Shown: piece by piece, positions 1-4,910 of the stretch
Layout of the letters: each line of letters opens with the position of its first letter
Position numbering within the stretch: position 1 is the stretch's first letter
NCBI GenBank assembly: GCA_020851915.1
Contig: JADZBT010000054.1
Coordinates: forward strand, 1 to 6,275
Source of the DNA: Alphaproteobacteria bacterium
Lineage (GTDB): Bacteria; Pseudomonadota; Alphaproteobacteria; Rickettsiales; RI-342
DNA length: 6,275 nt
Direction of reading: 5' to 3'
Program-made: the position numbers and the translations under genes
The notes under the pieces: model-generated
Databases searched by the model: none
What the model saw: the letters and a program-made list of their open reading frames with translations, nothing else
Told to the model about the DNA's origin: nothing

Positions 1-2080
1 CGCCAGCATCCCCGTAGAGGTCGCCCGCGAAGCCGGCAGCGCGCCACGGATCTTCCTGCCCGTGCTGGGCAGCGGCGCGCCGGTCGCCATCACCGATCCC
101 GAGGCGGGCGATACGCTTACCGTCATCCCGATCGCAAAACCCGGAACGGGACTGCGGTTGCCGCGAACCTACGTGGAGATGGAGCTGCTCGCCAGCGATC
201 AGGGACTCGTCACCCGGGCCCTCACCGACCATGCCGCCGCCGTCCAGTTCCGCAATGGCATCCAGTTGGGACACAGCGGAAGCAGCACCACCGATGGCAG
301 TTTCATACTCTCTGCCGATCTGCCTGCGATGAAGGAAGAGGAATATCTCGGTCGCCGGAACAGCACCACGCTCTTCCCCTACGCCCAGTGGAAACGCCCG
401 GATGACGTACCGTTCCGCGACCGCGAACAGCAGCTACGCAGCAAGATCGTGGATGGACTGCCCGACAACGCCAACGCCGCCCGCCTCGCGCTTGCGGAAT
501 TCTATCTCTCCGAAGCGATGTACCCGGAGGCGGCGGTGATGCTCGACCGCATCGCCGAAAGCAACCCGGAATTCGCGCTCAGCAAACATGTCCCTGCGCT
601 CAAGGGCCTCGCCGATTTCATGCGCGGCGACCCGGATGCCGCCGCCGTCGATTTCGACAATCCCTCCCTCGACGGCATCGACGAAGCCGTGTTCTGGCGC
701 AACATCATCCCCGCCGCGCGCGATACGCTCGCCACGCCGCTGACCTATGATTTCTTCGCGCAACGCTATGCCGCGCAATATGCACCGGACGTGCAGCGAA
801 AACTGGCCTTCACCGCCGCAGAATATTTCCTCGCGCACCAGCGTTACCCGGAAGCGCAATCGGCGCTCGCCAATATTCCCGACAGCGACAGCACTCCCGC
901 CGAGGCGCGTAAATACAAAAATTACCTGCTGGGACAGATCGCCGCCGCCAACAACCAGACCAGCACCGCCCTCCAGTACTGGAAGCCGTTGAGTGAGGAT
1001 ATAGAAGATCGCTTCATCCGCGCCAAGGCAGGATTAGCGCTCACCAAACTGCTCATGGAAAAAGGGCGGATGAATTCGCAGGAGGCCATCACGCAGCTCG
1101 ATCCGCTGATGCTCGTCTGGCGCGGCGACCAGACCGAAGCCGACGTGCTCAAGCTATTGGGCCAGCTCCGCATCGATAATCAGGAATACACGGAAGGACT
1201 CTACGCCTGGCGCGATCTTGTCACCAACTTCTCCAACGACCCGGAGAACCAGGCATACGCGCAGAAAATGGCGGACGTATTCCTCCAGCTGTTCAACCGT
1301 GGCGGGGCCGACAGCATGTCGCCGCTCGACGCGCTGACGCTCTATTATGAATTCCGCGAACTCACCCCGGCGGGCGAGGAAGGCGACACGATGATCCGCA
1401 ACCTCTCCGACCGGCTGGCCTCGGTGGATCTGCTTGACCGCGCCGCAGCGCTGCTCACCCACCAGATACGCTTTCGGCTGGACGGCGAGGAGAAAGCGCG
1501 CGTCGGCGCGCGTCTGGCGCTCATCCACCTGCTCAACAAGAAGCCGGATCTCGCCAAGGAAGTGCTGGAGGCCTCCGGATTCGACAAGGCTAACGACACG
1601 CTCAAGACCACGCGCAATCACCTGATGATAAAGGCATTGGCCGAAAGCGGCGATTACAAAAAGGCCATGGAACTGCTGAAGGACGATACCAGCGCCACCG
1701 CCCAGATGCTACGCACCGACGTGCTGTGGGACATGAAAGACTGGCCCGCCACCATCGGTTATCTGGAAAAATTATTGTATGAGCGCGAACTTAACCCCGC
1801 ACCGCTCGACAAACTCGAAAGCGAGAATATCCTGCGATTGGGACTGGCCTATATTTTCGGCGGTAAATTCAAGGAGCTGAATACGCTCCATGACCGCTTC
1901 GCGGCGCTGATGGCGGAGAACCCGTATAACGAAACTTTCGCGTTCATCACCGAGAAGCATGAATTCATCGACCATACCAATTTTGATAAGATAAACGACG
2001 AGATCGGCTCCTTTGAAACCTTCATGGGGAATTATAAAAAATCCATTGAAAACAAAGGCCTGAGCGAAACCATCCAGTAA
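1..2080 (+). CDS. Large TPR-like helical-repeat protein, 5'-truncated, function unknown
   Basis: The reading frame is open from the first full codon at base 2 to the TAA at 2078-2080. That gives 692 residues with no start visible, so the gene begins upstream; the GTG at 62 is merely an internal valine codon. The first ~110 residues are rich in beta-type and proline/glycine segments (for example PVEVAREAGSAPRIFLPV). From about residue 140 onward the protein is almost entirely helical, with alternating small and aromatic residues such as LALAEFYLSEAMYPEAAVML and KYKNYLLGQIAAANNQTSTA, as expected for TPR or TPR-like solenoids. No catalytic motif or membrane segment is visible in this part. It is followed after 115 bp by csrA and the flagellar genes, so a motility-linked scaffold or envelope role is plausible but is inferred from position only. 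The repeat class is fairly secure; the function is not known. Confidence 0.8.
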   Translation, partial: ASIPVEVAREAGSAPRIFLPVLGSGAPVAITDPEAGDTLTVIPIAKPGTGLRLPRTYVEMELLASDQGLVTRALTDHAAAVQFRNGIQLGHSGSSTTDGSFILSADLPAMKEEEYLGRRNSTTLFPYAQWKRPDDVPFRDREQQLRSKIVDGLPDNANAARLALAEFYLSEAMYPEAAVMLDRIAESNPEFALSKHVPALKGLADFMRGDPDAAAVDFDNPSLDGIDEAVFWRNIIPAARDTLATPLTYDFFAQRYAAQYAPDVQRKLAFTAAEYFLAHQRYPEAQSALANIPDSDSTPAEARKYKNYLLGQIAAANNQTSTALQYWKPLSEDIEDRFIRAKAGLALTKLLMEKGRMNSQEAITQLDPLMLVWRGDQTEADVLKLLGQLRIDNQEYTEGLYAWRDLVTNFSNDPENQAYAQKMADVFLQLFNRGGADSMSPLDALTLYYEFRELTPAGEEGDTMIRNLSDRLASVDLLDRAAALLTHQIRFRLDGEEKARVGARLALIHLLNKKPDLAKEVLEASGFDKANDTLKTTRNHLMIKALAESGDYKKAMELLKDDTSATAQMLRTDVLWDMKDWPATIGYLEKLLYERELNPAPLDKLESENILRLGLAYIFGGKFKELNTLHDRFAALMAENPYNETFAFITEKHEFIDHTNFDKINDEIGSFETFMGNYKKSIENKGLSETIQ

Positions 2081-2108
2081 CCCGGCCGCAGCCCTATGGA
2101 CGGGCGGG
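2081..2108 (+). terminator. Weak GC-rich hairpin after the TPR-like gene
   Basis: Directly after the TAA, CCCG at 2081-2084 can pair with CGGG at 2105-2108, and CCG at 2086-2088 with CGG at 2101-2103, with one G-G mismatch between them and a 12-nt loop. The bases that follow (AAATTATATG) are AT-rich but contain no T run. It may slow or partly end transcription of the upstream gene, but as an intrinsic terminator it is weak. Confidence 0.22.
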
Positions 2109-2118
2109 AAATTATATG

Positions 2119-2139
2119 TTAACTACTATTAACCATTAA
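2119..2139 (+). promoter_or_regulatory. CtrA-like binding motif upstream of csrA
   Basis: The AT-rich island upstream of csrA contains TTAA at 2119-2122 and TTAACCAT at 2129-2136, followed by another TTAA at 2136-2139. CtrA, the cell-cycle and flagellar master regulator of many alphaproteobacteria, recognises TTAA-N7-TTAA and the half motif TTAACCAT. The half motif is exact here, but the spacing between the first two TTAA boxes is 6, not 7. The position, 57-77 bp before the csrA start codon, suits a promoter-proximal regulatory site. No convincing -10 box was identified. Confidence 0.42.
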
Positions 2140-2151
2140 GCCAGAAGGCCC

Positions 2152-2174
2152 CTCGAGGCCACCTATCACTCGAG
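2152..2174 (+). repeat. CTCGAG inverted pair in the csrA leader
   Basis: Two copies of the self-complementary hexamer CTCGAG, at 2152-2157 and 2169-2174, can pair as a 6-bp stem with an 11-nt loop. An alternative stem, GGCC at 2147-2150 with GGCC at 2157-2160, excludes the first. Both lie just before the AGGAG ribosome binding site at 2181-2185. A role in csrA leader folding is possible but only inferred. Confidence 0.3.
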
Positions 2175-2195
2175 TTTGTCAGGAGACAACAGACC

Positions 2196-2444
2196 ATGCT
2201 CTACCTCACCCGCAAAGTCGGCGAGTCTATCGTTATTAACGACACCATCGAACTCACCGTCATGGAAGTGCGCGGACGTTCGGTGAAGATCGGCTTCGTC
2301 TTCCCCCCCACCGCCAAGGTGCTGCGTAAGGAGATCCACGAGAAGATCCGTCAGGAAAATATTACGGCTTCTCAATCCACCGCCGATGATGCGCTGCTCG
2401 ACGCGCTGAAGGGATTCGGTGCGCCGGAGGGTTCTGAAAAATAA
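2196..2444 (+). CDS. csrA: Carbon storage/translational regulator CsrA
   Basis: CsrA is a small dimeric RNA-binding protein that binds GGA motifs in mRNA leaders, often over the ribosome binding site, and so controls translation and stability of transcripts including flagellar ones. The 82-residue product opens with MLYLTRKVGESIVI, the classic first strand. It keeps the RNA-contacting Leu4 and Arg6 and has Arg44 in VLRKEI, matching the key arginine of the family. The core runs to about residue 55. The remaining ~27 residues (from ITASQST) form a longer tail than the ~61-residue E. coli protein has. AGGAG at 2181-2185 sits 10 nt before the ATG. That ribosome binding site itself contains a GGA core, so autoregulation is conceivable. 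It heads the run of export genes ending with fliP. Confidence 0.95.
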   Translation: MLYLTRKVGESIVINDTIELTVMEVRGRSVKIGFVFPPTAKVLRKEIHEKIRQENITASQSTADDALLDALKGFGAPEGSEK

Positions 2445-2447
2445 TAC

Positions 2448-2514
2448 GTGGCTGGTGACTGGTGGCTGGCGATTGGTATATAGTACTAGCCACCAGCCAC
2501 TAACCACCAGCCAC
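2448..2514 (+). repeat. 67-nt imperfect palindrome between csrA and the FlhB-like gene
   Basis: GTGGCTGGTG at 2448-2457 pairs perfectly with CACCAGCCAC at 2505-2514. After a 2x2 mismatch, 2460-2469 pairs with 2493-2502 (one G-T wobble), and further pairs continue inward to a tiny loop near 2480-2482. Nearly the whole gap therefore folds into one long hairpin. Each arm is built of direct repeats: GTGGCTGG at 2448 and 2462, and CCACCAGCCAC at 2490 and 2504. The element starts 4 bases after the csrA stop and ends 2 bases before the next ATG, with no T run after it. It looks like a dispersed palindromic intergenic element rather than a terminator. That it recurs elsewhere in the genome is inferred. 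Confidence 0.75.
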
Positions 2515-2516
2515 CC

Positions 2517-2819
2517 ATGGCCGATACCAACGACGACCAAACTCCCCGCAAGGCCGTGGCGCTCCAGTATGACCGGAGCGATCCCGCCGCCGTGCCGCGC
2601 ATCACCGCCAAGGGACGCGACGAACTGGCGCGCCGCATCGTCGAGGTCGCGCGCGAGCACGGCATCACCATCCGCGAGGATGCGGATCTGGTGGACATAC
2701 TGGAAGCCCTCGACGAAGACTCGCTCATTCCCATCGAGGCCTATATGGCCGTGGCGGAAATTCTTGCGTATGTGTACCGCGAGAATGCCCGCCAGAAAGA
2801 GGAGGCCACCCATGGCTGA
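2517..2819 (+). CDS. FlhB C-terminal-domain homologue (free-standing, FlhB2/YlqH type)
   Basis: The 100-residue protein matches the cytoplasmic domain of FlhB, the switch protein of the flagellar type III exporter. RKAVALQYD (residues 11-19), VPRITAKGRDELA (26-38), HGITIREDADLVDIL, and a final IPIEAYMAVAEILAYVY correspond to the post-cleavage part of FlhB. The membrane domain is absent, and so is the self-cleaving NPTH motif: the residues before AVALQYD are TPRK. In other bacteria such stand-alone proteins accompany, and may partly replace, the FlhB C-domain in export control. ATG 2517 is the only sensible start, because the frame is closed by TAG at 2487-2489. No Shine-Dalgarno sequence precedes it; the upstream bases belong to the long palindrome. 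Its end overlaps the next gene by 8 bp. Confidence 0.87.
   Translation: MADTNDDQTPRKAVALQYDRSDPAAVPRITAKGRDELARRIVEVAREHGITIREDADLVDILEALDEDSLIPIEAYMAVAEILAYVYRENARQKEEATHG
2798..2805 (+). promoter_or_regulatory. Strong ribosome binding site fixing the start of the 108-residue gene
   Basis: AGAGGAGG, with AGGAGG at 2800-2805 and 6 nt before ATG 2812, is the best Shine-Dalgarno sequence in the window. It lies inside the end of the FlhB-like gene. It supports starting the next protein at 2812 rather than at the much earlier ATG 2419 in the same frame, which would run through the end of csrA and the palindrome. Confidence 0.8.
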
Positions 2820-3138
2820 ACCCACCCCGCAGGAAATGCTCACCGCGATCCGCCACTTCATCACGGATTGCGACTCGCGCGCCGCCGATGGTGAGGAGGT
2901 GTCGCTGGACATTCTCGAACGCGGCGTCGACGCGTTGTGCCAGCGTATCAGCAGGCTCCCCGCCGCCGAGATGGGCGAATTCAAGGGCGCGTTGCAAGAC
3001 CTCGCCCAACGCCTCGACACATTGGCCGGAGCACTGCAACTCAAGCAGCATCAGGTGAAAGCGCAGGTCGACGACCTCGAACGCCGCCGCAAAGCCAGCC
3101 TCGCCTATAAGGTCGCAGGAAAGCCGGGAAGCGAATAG
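2812..3138 (+). CDS. Small helical protein of unknown function in the flagellar operon
   Basis: This 108-residue product is not recognised. It is predicted to be wholly helical, with no signal peptide or membrane segment. A first helical part (LTAIRHFITDCDSRAADGEEVSL) is followed by a heptad-like stretch with regular leucines, residues ~34-92 (VDALCQRISRLPAAEMGEF, then LQDLAQRLDTLAGALQLKQ), ending in a basic ERRRK segment and a short tail. Small, soluble, coiled helical proteins in this position are often export chaperones (FliT/FlgN-like) or exporter accessory factors, but that is inference from size, helicity and neighbours. Translation is coupled to the FlhB-like gene by an 8-bp overlap (its TGA is at 2817-2819) and a strong ribosome binding site. 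Confidence 0.82.
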   Translation: MAEPTPQEMLTAIRHFITDCDSRAADGEEVSLDILERGVDALCQRISRLPAAEMGEFKGALQDLAQRLDTLAGALQLKQHQVKAQVDDLERRRKASLAYKVAGKPGSE

Positions 3139-3146
3139 GATGCGGC

Positions 3147-3169
3147 TCCCTCATCCGCAGGAGGAGGGA
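3147..3169 (+). repeat. GA-rich hairpin in the fliO leader
   Basis: TCCCTC at 3147-3152 pairs with GAGGGA at 3164-3169. Inside it, after one A-G mismatch, TCC at 3154-3156 pairs with GGA at 3160-3162 around a GCA loop. The 3' arm is a perfect Shine-Dalgarno-like run (AGGAGGAGGGA, 3159-3169), so this sequence is held in a stem. A competing pairing is AGGAG at 3159-3163 with CTCCT at 3178-3182. No T run follows, so it is not a standard terminator. Confidence 0.5.
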
Positions 3170-3198
3170 TAAAAATTCTCCTTCGCAAAATTCGGTGA

Positions 3199-3537
3199 AT
3201 GTCCTACACATTGAGCATGGAAACCATCGACACGTTCAAATTCTTCGGCGCACTGCTGTTCGTCACCGGGCTTATCCTGATGCTCTCCTATCTGGTGCGG
3301 CGCTTCCAGATCGGCCAGCGGCTGATGAATGCGGGCAACCCCGAGCGACGCCTGCGCGTCACCGAGGTCACCGCCGTTGACCCACGGCATCGTCTGGTGT
3401 TGATTCAGCGCGACGAGGTGGAACACCTCGTGCTGATAGGACAGGACCACAGCATGCTGGTGGAAAGCGGTATCATCAGAAAGAATCCCGCAGATAAACC
3501 CAAAGCAAAGAAGCCGAAGACTCGTGAGAAGGCATAA
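3199..3537 (+). CDS. fliO: Flagellar export gate assembly protein FliO
   Basis: FliO is a small bitopic membrane protein that helps assemble or stabilise the FliP ring of the export gate. The 112-residue product has one membrane segment, about residues 14-33 (FKFFGALLFVTGLILMLSYL), followed by the basic RRF. The cytoplasmic domain has the FliO pattern RRLRVTEVTAVDPRHRLVLI, then EHLVLIG, and the tail is lysine-rich (KPKAKKPKTREKA). The start is uncertain. ATG 3199 and ATG 3217 (seven codons in) are both possible; neither has a close Shine-Dalgarno sequence, and TGA at 3196-3198 closes the frame upstream. The nearest purine-rich run is about 29 nt upstream in a hairpin. It overlaps the start of fliP. 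Confidence 0.87.
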   Translation: MSYTLSMETIDTFKFFGALLFVTGLILMLSYLVRRFQIGQRLMNAGNPERRLRVTEVTAVDPRHRLVLIQRDEVEHLVLIGQDHSMLVESGIIRKNPADKPKAKKPKTREKA

Positions 3538-4333
3538 CATCATATCCAGCCCAGTGAAAATCGTGCTCAAATTTCTGGGCGTCCTCACGCTGGTTCTGGC
3601 GGCAGGATGGGTATTCACCACCGCTGACGCCCACGCACAGAGCCTGACGCTCGACATGGGCGGCGCTGCTGACAGCGGCGATGGCGAGGGCGGCTCAACC
3701 GCGCAGCGCATGATTCAGATCATTGCGCTCATCACGGTCTTGAGCCTTGCCCCCTCGATACTGGTGATGATGACGTCCTTCACACGTATCATCGTGGTGC
3801 TGTCGTTCCTGCGTAGCGCACTCGGCATACAGCAGACGCCCCCCAACTCCGTGATGGTCGGCCTCGCGCTGTTCCTCACCGCCTTCGTCATGGCCCCAAC
3901 CTTCGAGAAGGCCTACAATGACGGCCTCAAGCCCTACATGGAAGAAACCATCACCGAAGAAGCGGCGTTCGACAAGACCATGACGCCGTTCAAACTGTTC
4001 ATGCTGCGCCATGTGCGCGAGAAAGACCTCCAGCTTTTCGCCGACATGGCCCATATCGAAAAACTCGAATCCCCCGAGGCCACGCCGCTGAAGGTGCTCA
4101 TTCCCGCCTTTATGATCAGCGAGCTGCGCCGCGCCTTCGAGATCGGGTTCCTCATCTTCATCCCCTTCCTCATCATCGATATGCTGGTGGCCTCCACTCT
4201 CATGTCCATGGGTATGATGATGCTGCCGCCGGTGCTCATCTCGCTGCCTTTCAAGATCATCTTCTTCGTCATCATCGACGGCTGGTACATGCTGGCGGGA
4301 AGCCTGGTGCGGAGTTTCGGCGAGGGGTTCTAA
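3524..4333 (+). CDS. fliP: Flagellar type III export gate protein FliP
   Basis: FliP forms the central ring, with FliQ and FliR, of the flagellar export gate in the inner membrane. The 269-residue product begins with a cleavable signal peptide (basic RRH, hydrophobic VLKFLGVLTLVLAAGWVF, probable cleavage after AHA at residue 38), as is known for FliP. Family motifs include LAPSILVMMTSFTRIIVVLS, QTPPNSVMVGLALFLT, IPAFMISELRRAFEIGFL, IPFLIIDMLVAS, and the C-terminal MGMMMLPPVLISLPFK and DGWYMLAGSLV. Four hydrophobic segments follow the signal peptide. The start is a GTG at 3524 that overlaps fliO by 14 bp, suggesting translational coupling. GTG 3554 is an alternative that would shorten the signal peptide n-region. 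fliQ and fliR are not in the window. Confidence 0.95.
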   Translation: MRRHNIISSPVKIVLKFLGVLTLVLAAGWVFTTADAHAQSLTLDMGGAADSGDGEGGSTAQRMIQIIALITVLSLAPSILVMMTSFTRIIVVLSFLRSALGIQQTPPNSVMVGLALFLTAFVMAPTFEKAYNDGLKPYMEETITEEAAFDKTMTPFKLFMLRHVREKDLQLFADMAHIEKLESPEATPLKVLIPAFMISELRRAFEIGFLIFIPFLIIDMLVASTLMSMGMMMLPPVLISLPFKIIFFVIIDGWYMLAGSLVRSFGEGF

Positions 4334-4343
4334 CCCCGTTTCA

Positions 4344-4364
4344 GGACGGAAAATTTTGCCGTCC
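4344..4364 (+). promoter_or_regulatory. Perfect 6-bp dyad, candidate enhancer-binding site for the flgB promoter
   Basis: GGACGG at 4344-4349 and CCGTCC at 4359-4364 form a perfect inverted repeat with a 9-bp AT-rich spacer. Its centre is about 115 bp upstream of the predicted sigma-54 start site. NtrC-class activators, including the flagellar FlbD of Caulobacter, bind dyads of about this size at about this distance. The assignment is inferred from geometry only; the dyad could equally be a second hairpin in the fliP 3' untranslated region. Confidence 0.38.
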
Positions 4365-4375
4365 ACGCATGTTTT

Positions 4376-4404
4376 ACCCACAACCCCTTGTGGGTCGAAT
4401 TTTT
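4376..4404 (+). terminator. Rho-independent terminator after fliP
   Basis: ACCCACAA at 4376-4383 pairs perfectly with TTGTGGGT at 4388-4395, an 8-bp stem around a CCCC loop. It is followed by CGAATTTTT ending at 4404. It lies 43 bp after the fliP stop and before the flgB promoter, so it separates the csrA-fliP run from flgBC-fliE. Confidence 0.8.
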
Positions 4405-4416
4405 AATATATTGATA
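4404..4416 (-). promoter_or_regulatory. IHF consensus site
   Basis: On the minus strand 4416-4404 reads TATCAATATATTA, an exact match to the IHF consensus WATCAANNNNTTR, set in a strongly AT-rich tract. Its centre is about 59 bp upstream of the predicted flgB transcription start, between the candidate enhancer dyad and the sigma-54 element, where IHF bends DNA in many sigma-54 promoters. Confidence 0.6.
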
Positions 4417-4442
4417 TATAACAATTTGCCCGGATACAAAAC

Positions 4443-4458
4443 TGGCACGGCATATGCA
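4443..4458 (+). promoter_or_regulatory. Sigma-54 (RpoN) promoter for flgBC-fliE
   Basis: TGGCAC at 4443-4448, five bases, then ATGCA at 4454-4458 fits the sigma-54 consensus TGGCAC-N5-TTGCA with one mismatch. The invariant GG (4444-4445) and GC (4456-4457) are 12 bp apart, as required. The start site is predicted near 4469, 23 nt before the flgB ATG. Rod genes are sigma-54 dependent in several alphaproteobacteria, which fits. Confidence 0.78.
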
Positions 4459-4463
4459 TGACC

Positions 4464-4480
4464 TATCGGCAAAACCGATA
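4464..4480 (+). promoter_or_regulatory. TATCGG/CCGATA dyad spanning the predicted flgB start site
   Basis: TATCGG at 4464-4469 and CCGATA at 4475-4480 are a perfect 6-bp inverted repeat with a CAAAA spacer. The repeat directly abuts the flgB ribosome binding site, AGGGA at 4481-4485. With the start site predicted near 4469, most of the left arm would not be transcribed, so a DNA operator is more likely than an RNA hairpin. Confidence 0.42.
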
Positions 4481-4491
4481 AGGGACGTGCC

Positions 4492-4899
4492 ATGGACTAT
4501 TCGAATCTCGCACTCATCAATATGATGCAGACGCGCATGATGTATCTGGGCGACCGGCAGAACCTGCTGTCGCAGAACATCGCCAATATCGACACGCCCG
4601 GCTATCGCGCACGGGATCTGCAGGCACTCGACTTCAAGCGCATGGTGAAGAATTCCGGCACGCGCCGCGTGGCGCTCAAACGCACCGACGCCGATCATAT
4701 CGGCAGCGTAGCGGCGGCGGAATCCATGTTCCCGATGGAGCATCGCCCGCACAGCTTCGACACTAAGCCGGTGAAGAACGACGTCAATGCCGAAGAGCAG
4801 ATGATGAAAGTGCAGCAGACCGCCATCGAGTACCAGACCACCACTGATCTCTATAAAAAGACCGTGGCGATGATGCGTACCGCCATCGGCAATAACTAA
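4492..4899 (+). CDS. flgB: Flagellar proximal rod protein FlgB
   Basis: FlgB is an exported proximal rod subunit that sits next to FliE at the base of the flagellar axle. The 135-residue protein has the N-terminal rod/hook signature LLSQNIANIDTPGYRARDLQ at about residues 25-44. The middle is variable, and the C-terminal helix (QQTAIEYQTTTDLYKKTVAMM) matches the terminal coiled-coil region of axial proteins. The length is typical of the family. There is no Sec signal peptide, as expected for a type III substrate. AGGGA at 4481-4485 supports ATG 4492. It is the first gene after the sigma-54 promoter, and flgC follows 11 bp after its stop. Confidence 0.96.
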   Translation: MDYSNLALINMMQTRMMYLGDRQNLLSQNIANIDTPGYRARDLQALDFKRMVKNSGTRRVALKRTDADHIGSVAAAESMFPMEHRPHSFDTKPVKNDVNAEEQMMKVQQTAIEYQTTTDLYKKTVAMMRTAIGNN

Positions 4900-4910
4900 G
4901 GAACCGTAGC

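Noticed and set aside
62..64. GTG 62 as start of the TPR-like protein
   Set aside because: The same frame is open to the window edge with coherent protein-like sequence and no ribosome binding site is seen, so the gene starts upstream.
2448..2514. Long palindrome as a CRISPR array or terminator
   Set aside because: It has no repeat-spacer periodicity and no T run after the stem; it is a single palindromic element.
2419..2811. N-terminal extension of the 108-residue gene to ATG 2419
   Set aside because: It would start inside csrA, translate the palindrome and overlap the FlhB-like gene entirely; the strong ribosome binding site at 2800-2805 marks ATG 2812.
2166..3044. 292-codon minus-strand ORF
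   Set aside because: It runs antisense through csrA, the palindrome and two well-supported plus-strand genes; its translation has low-complexity, repeat-derived segments and no recognisable family. Shadow ORF.
4324..4337. GGGGTT/AACCCC inverted repeat at the fliP stop
   Set aside because: The loop would be only 2 nt, and a much better terminator lies at 4376-4404.
3695..4381. 228-codon minus-strand ORF opposite fliP
   Set aside because: Its composition is dominated by His, Glu, Asp and Gly, the antisense of a hydrophobic membrane protein gene. Shadow ORF.
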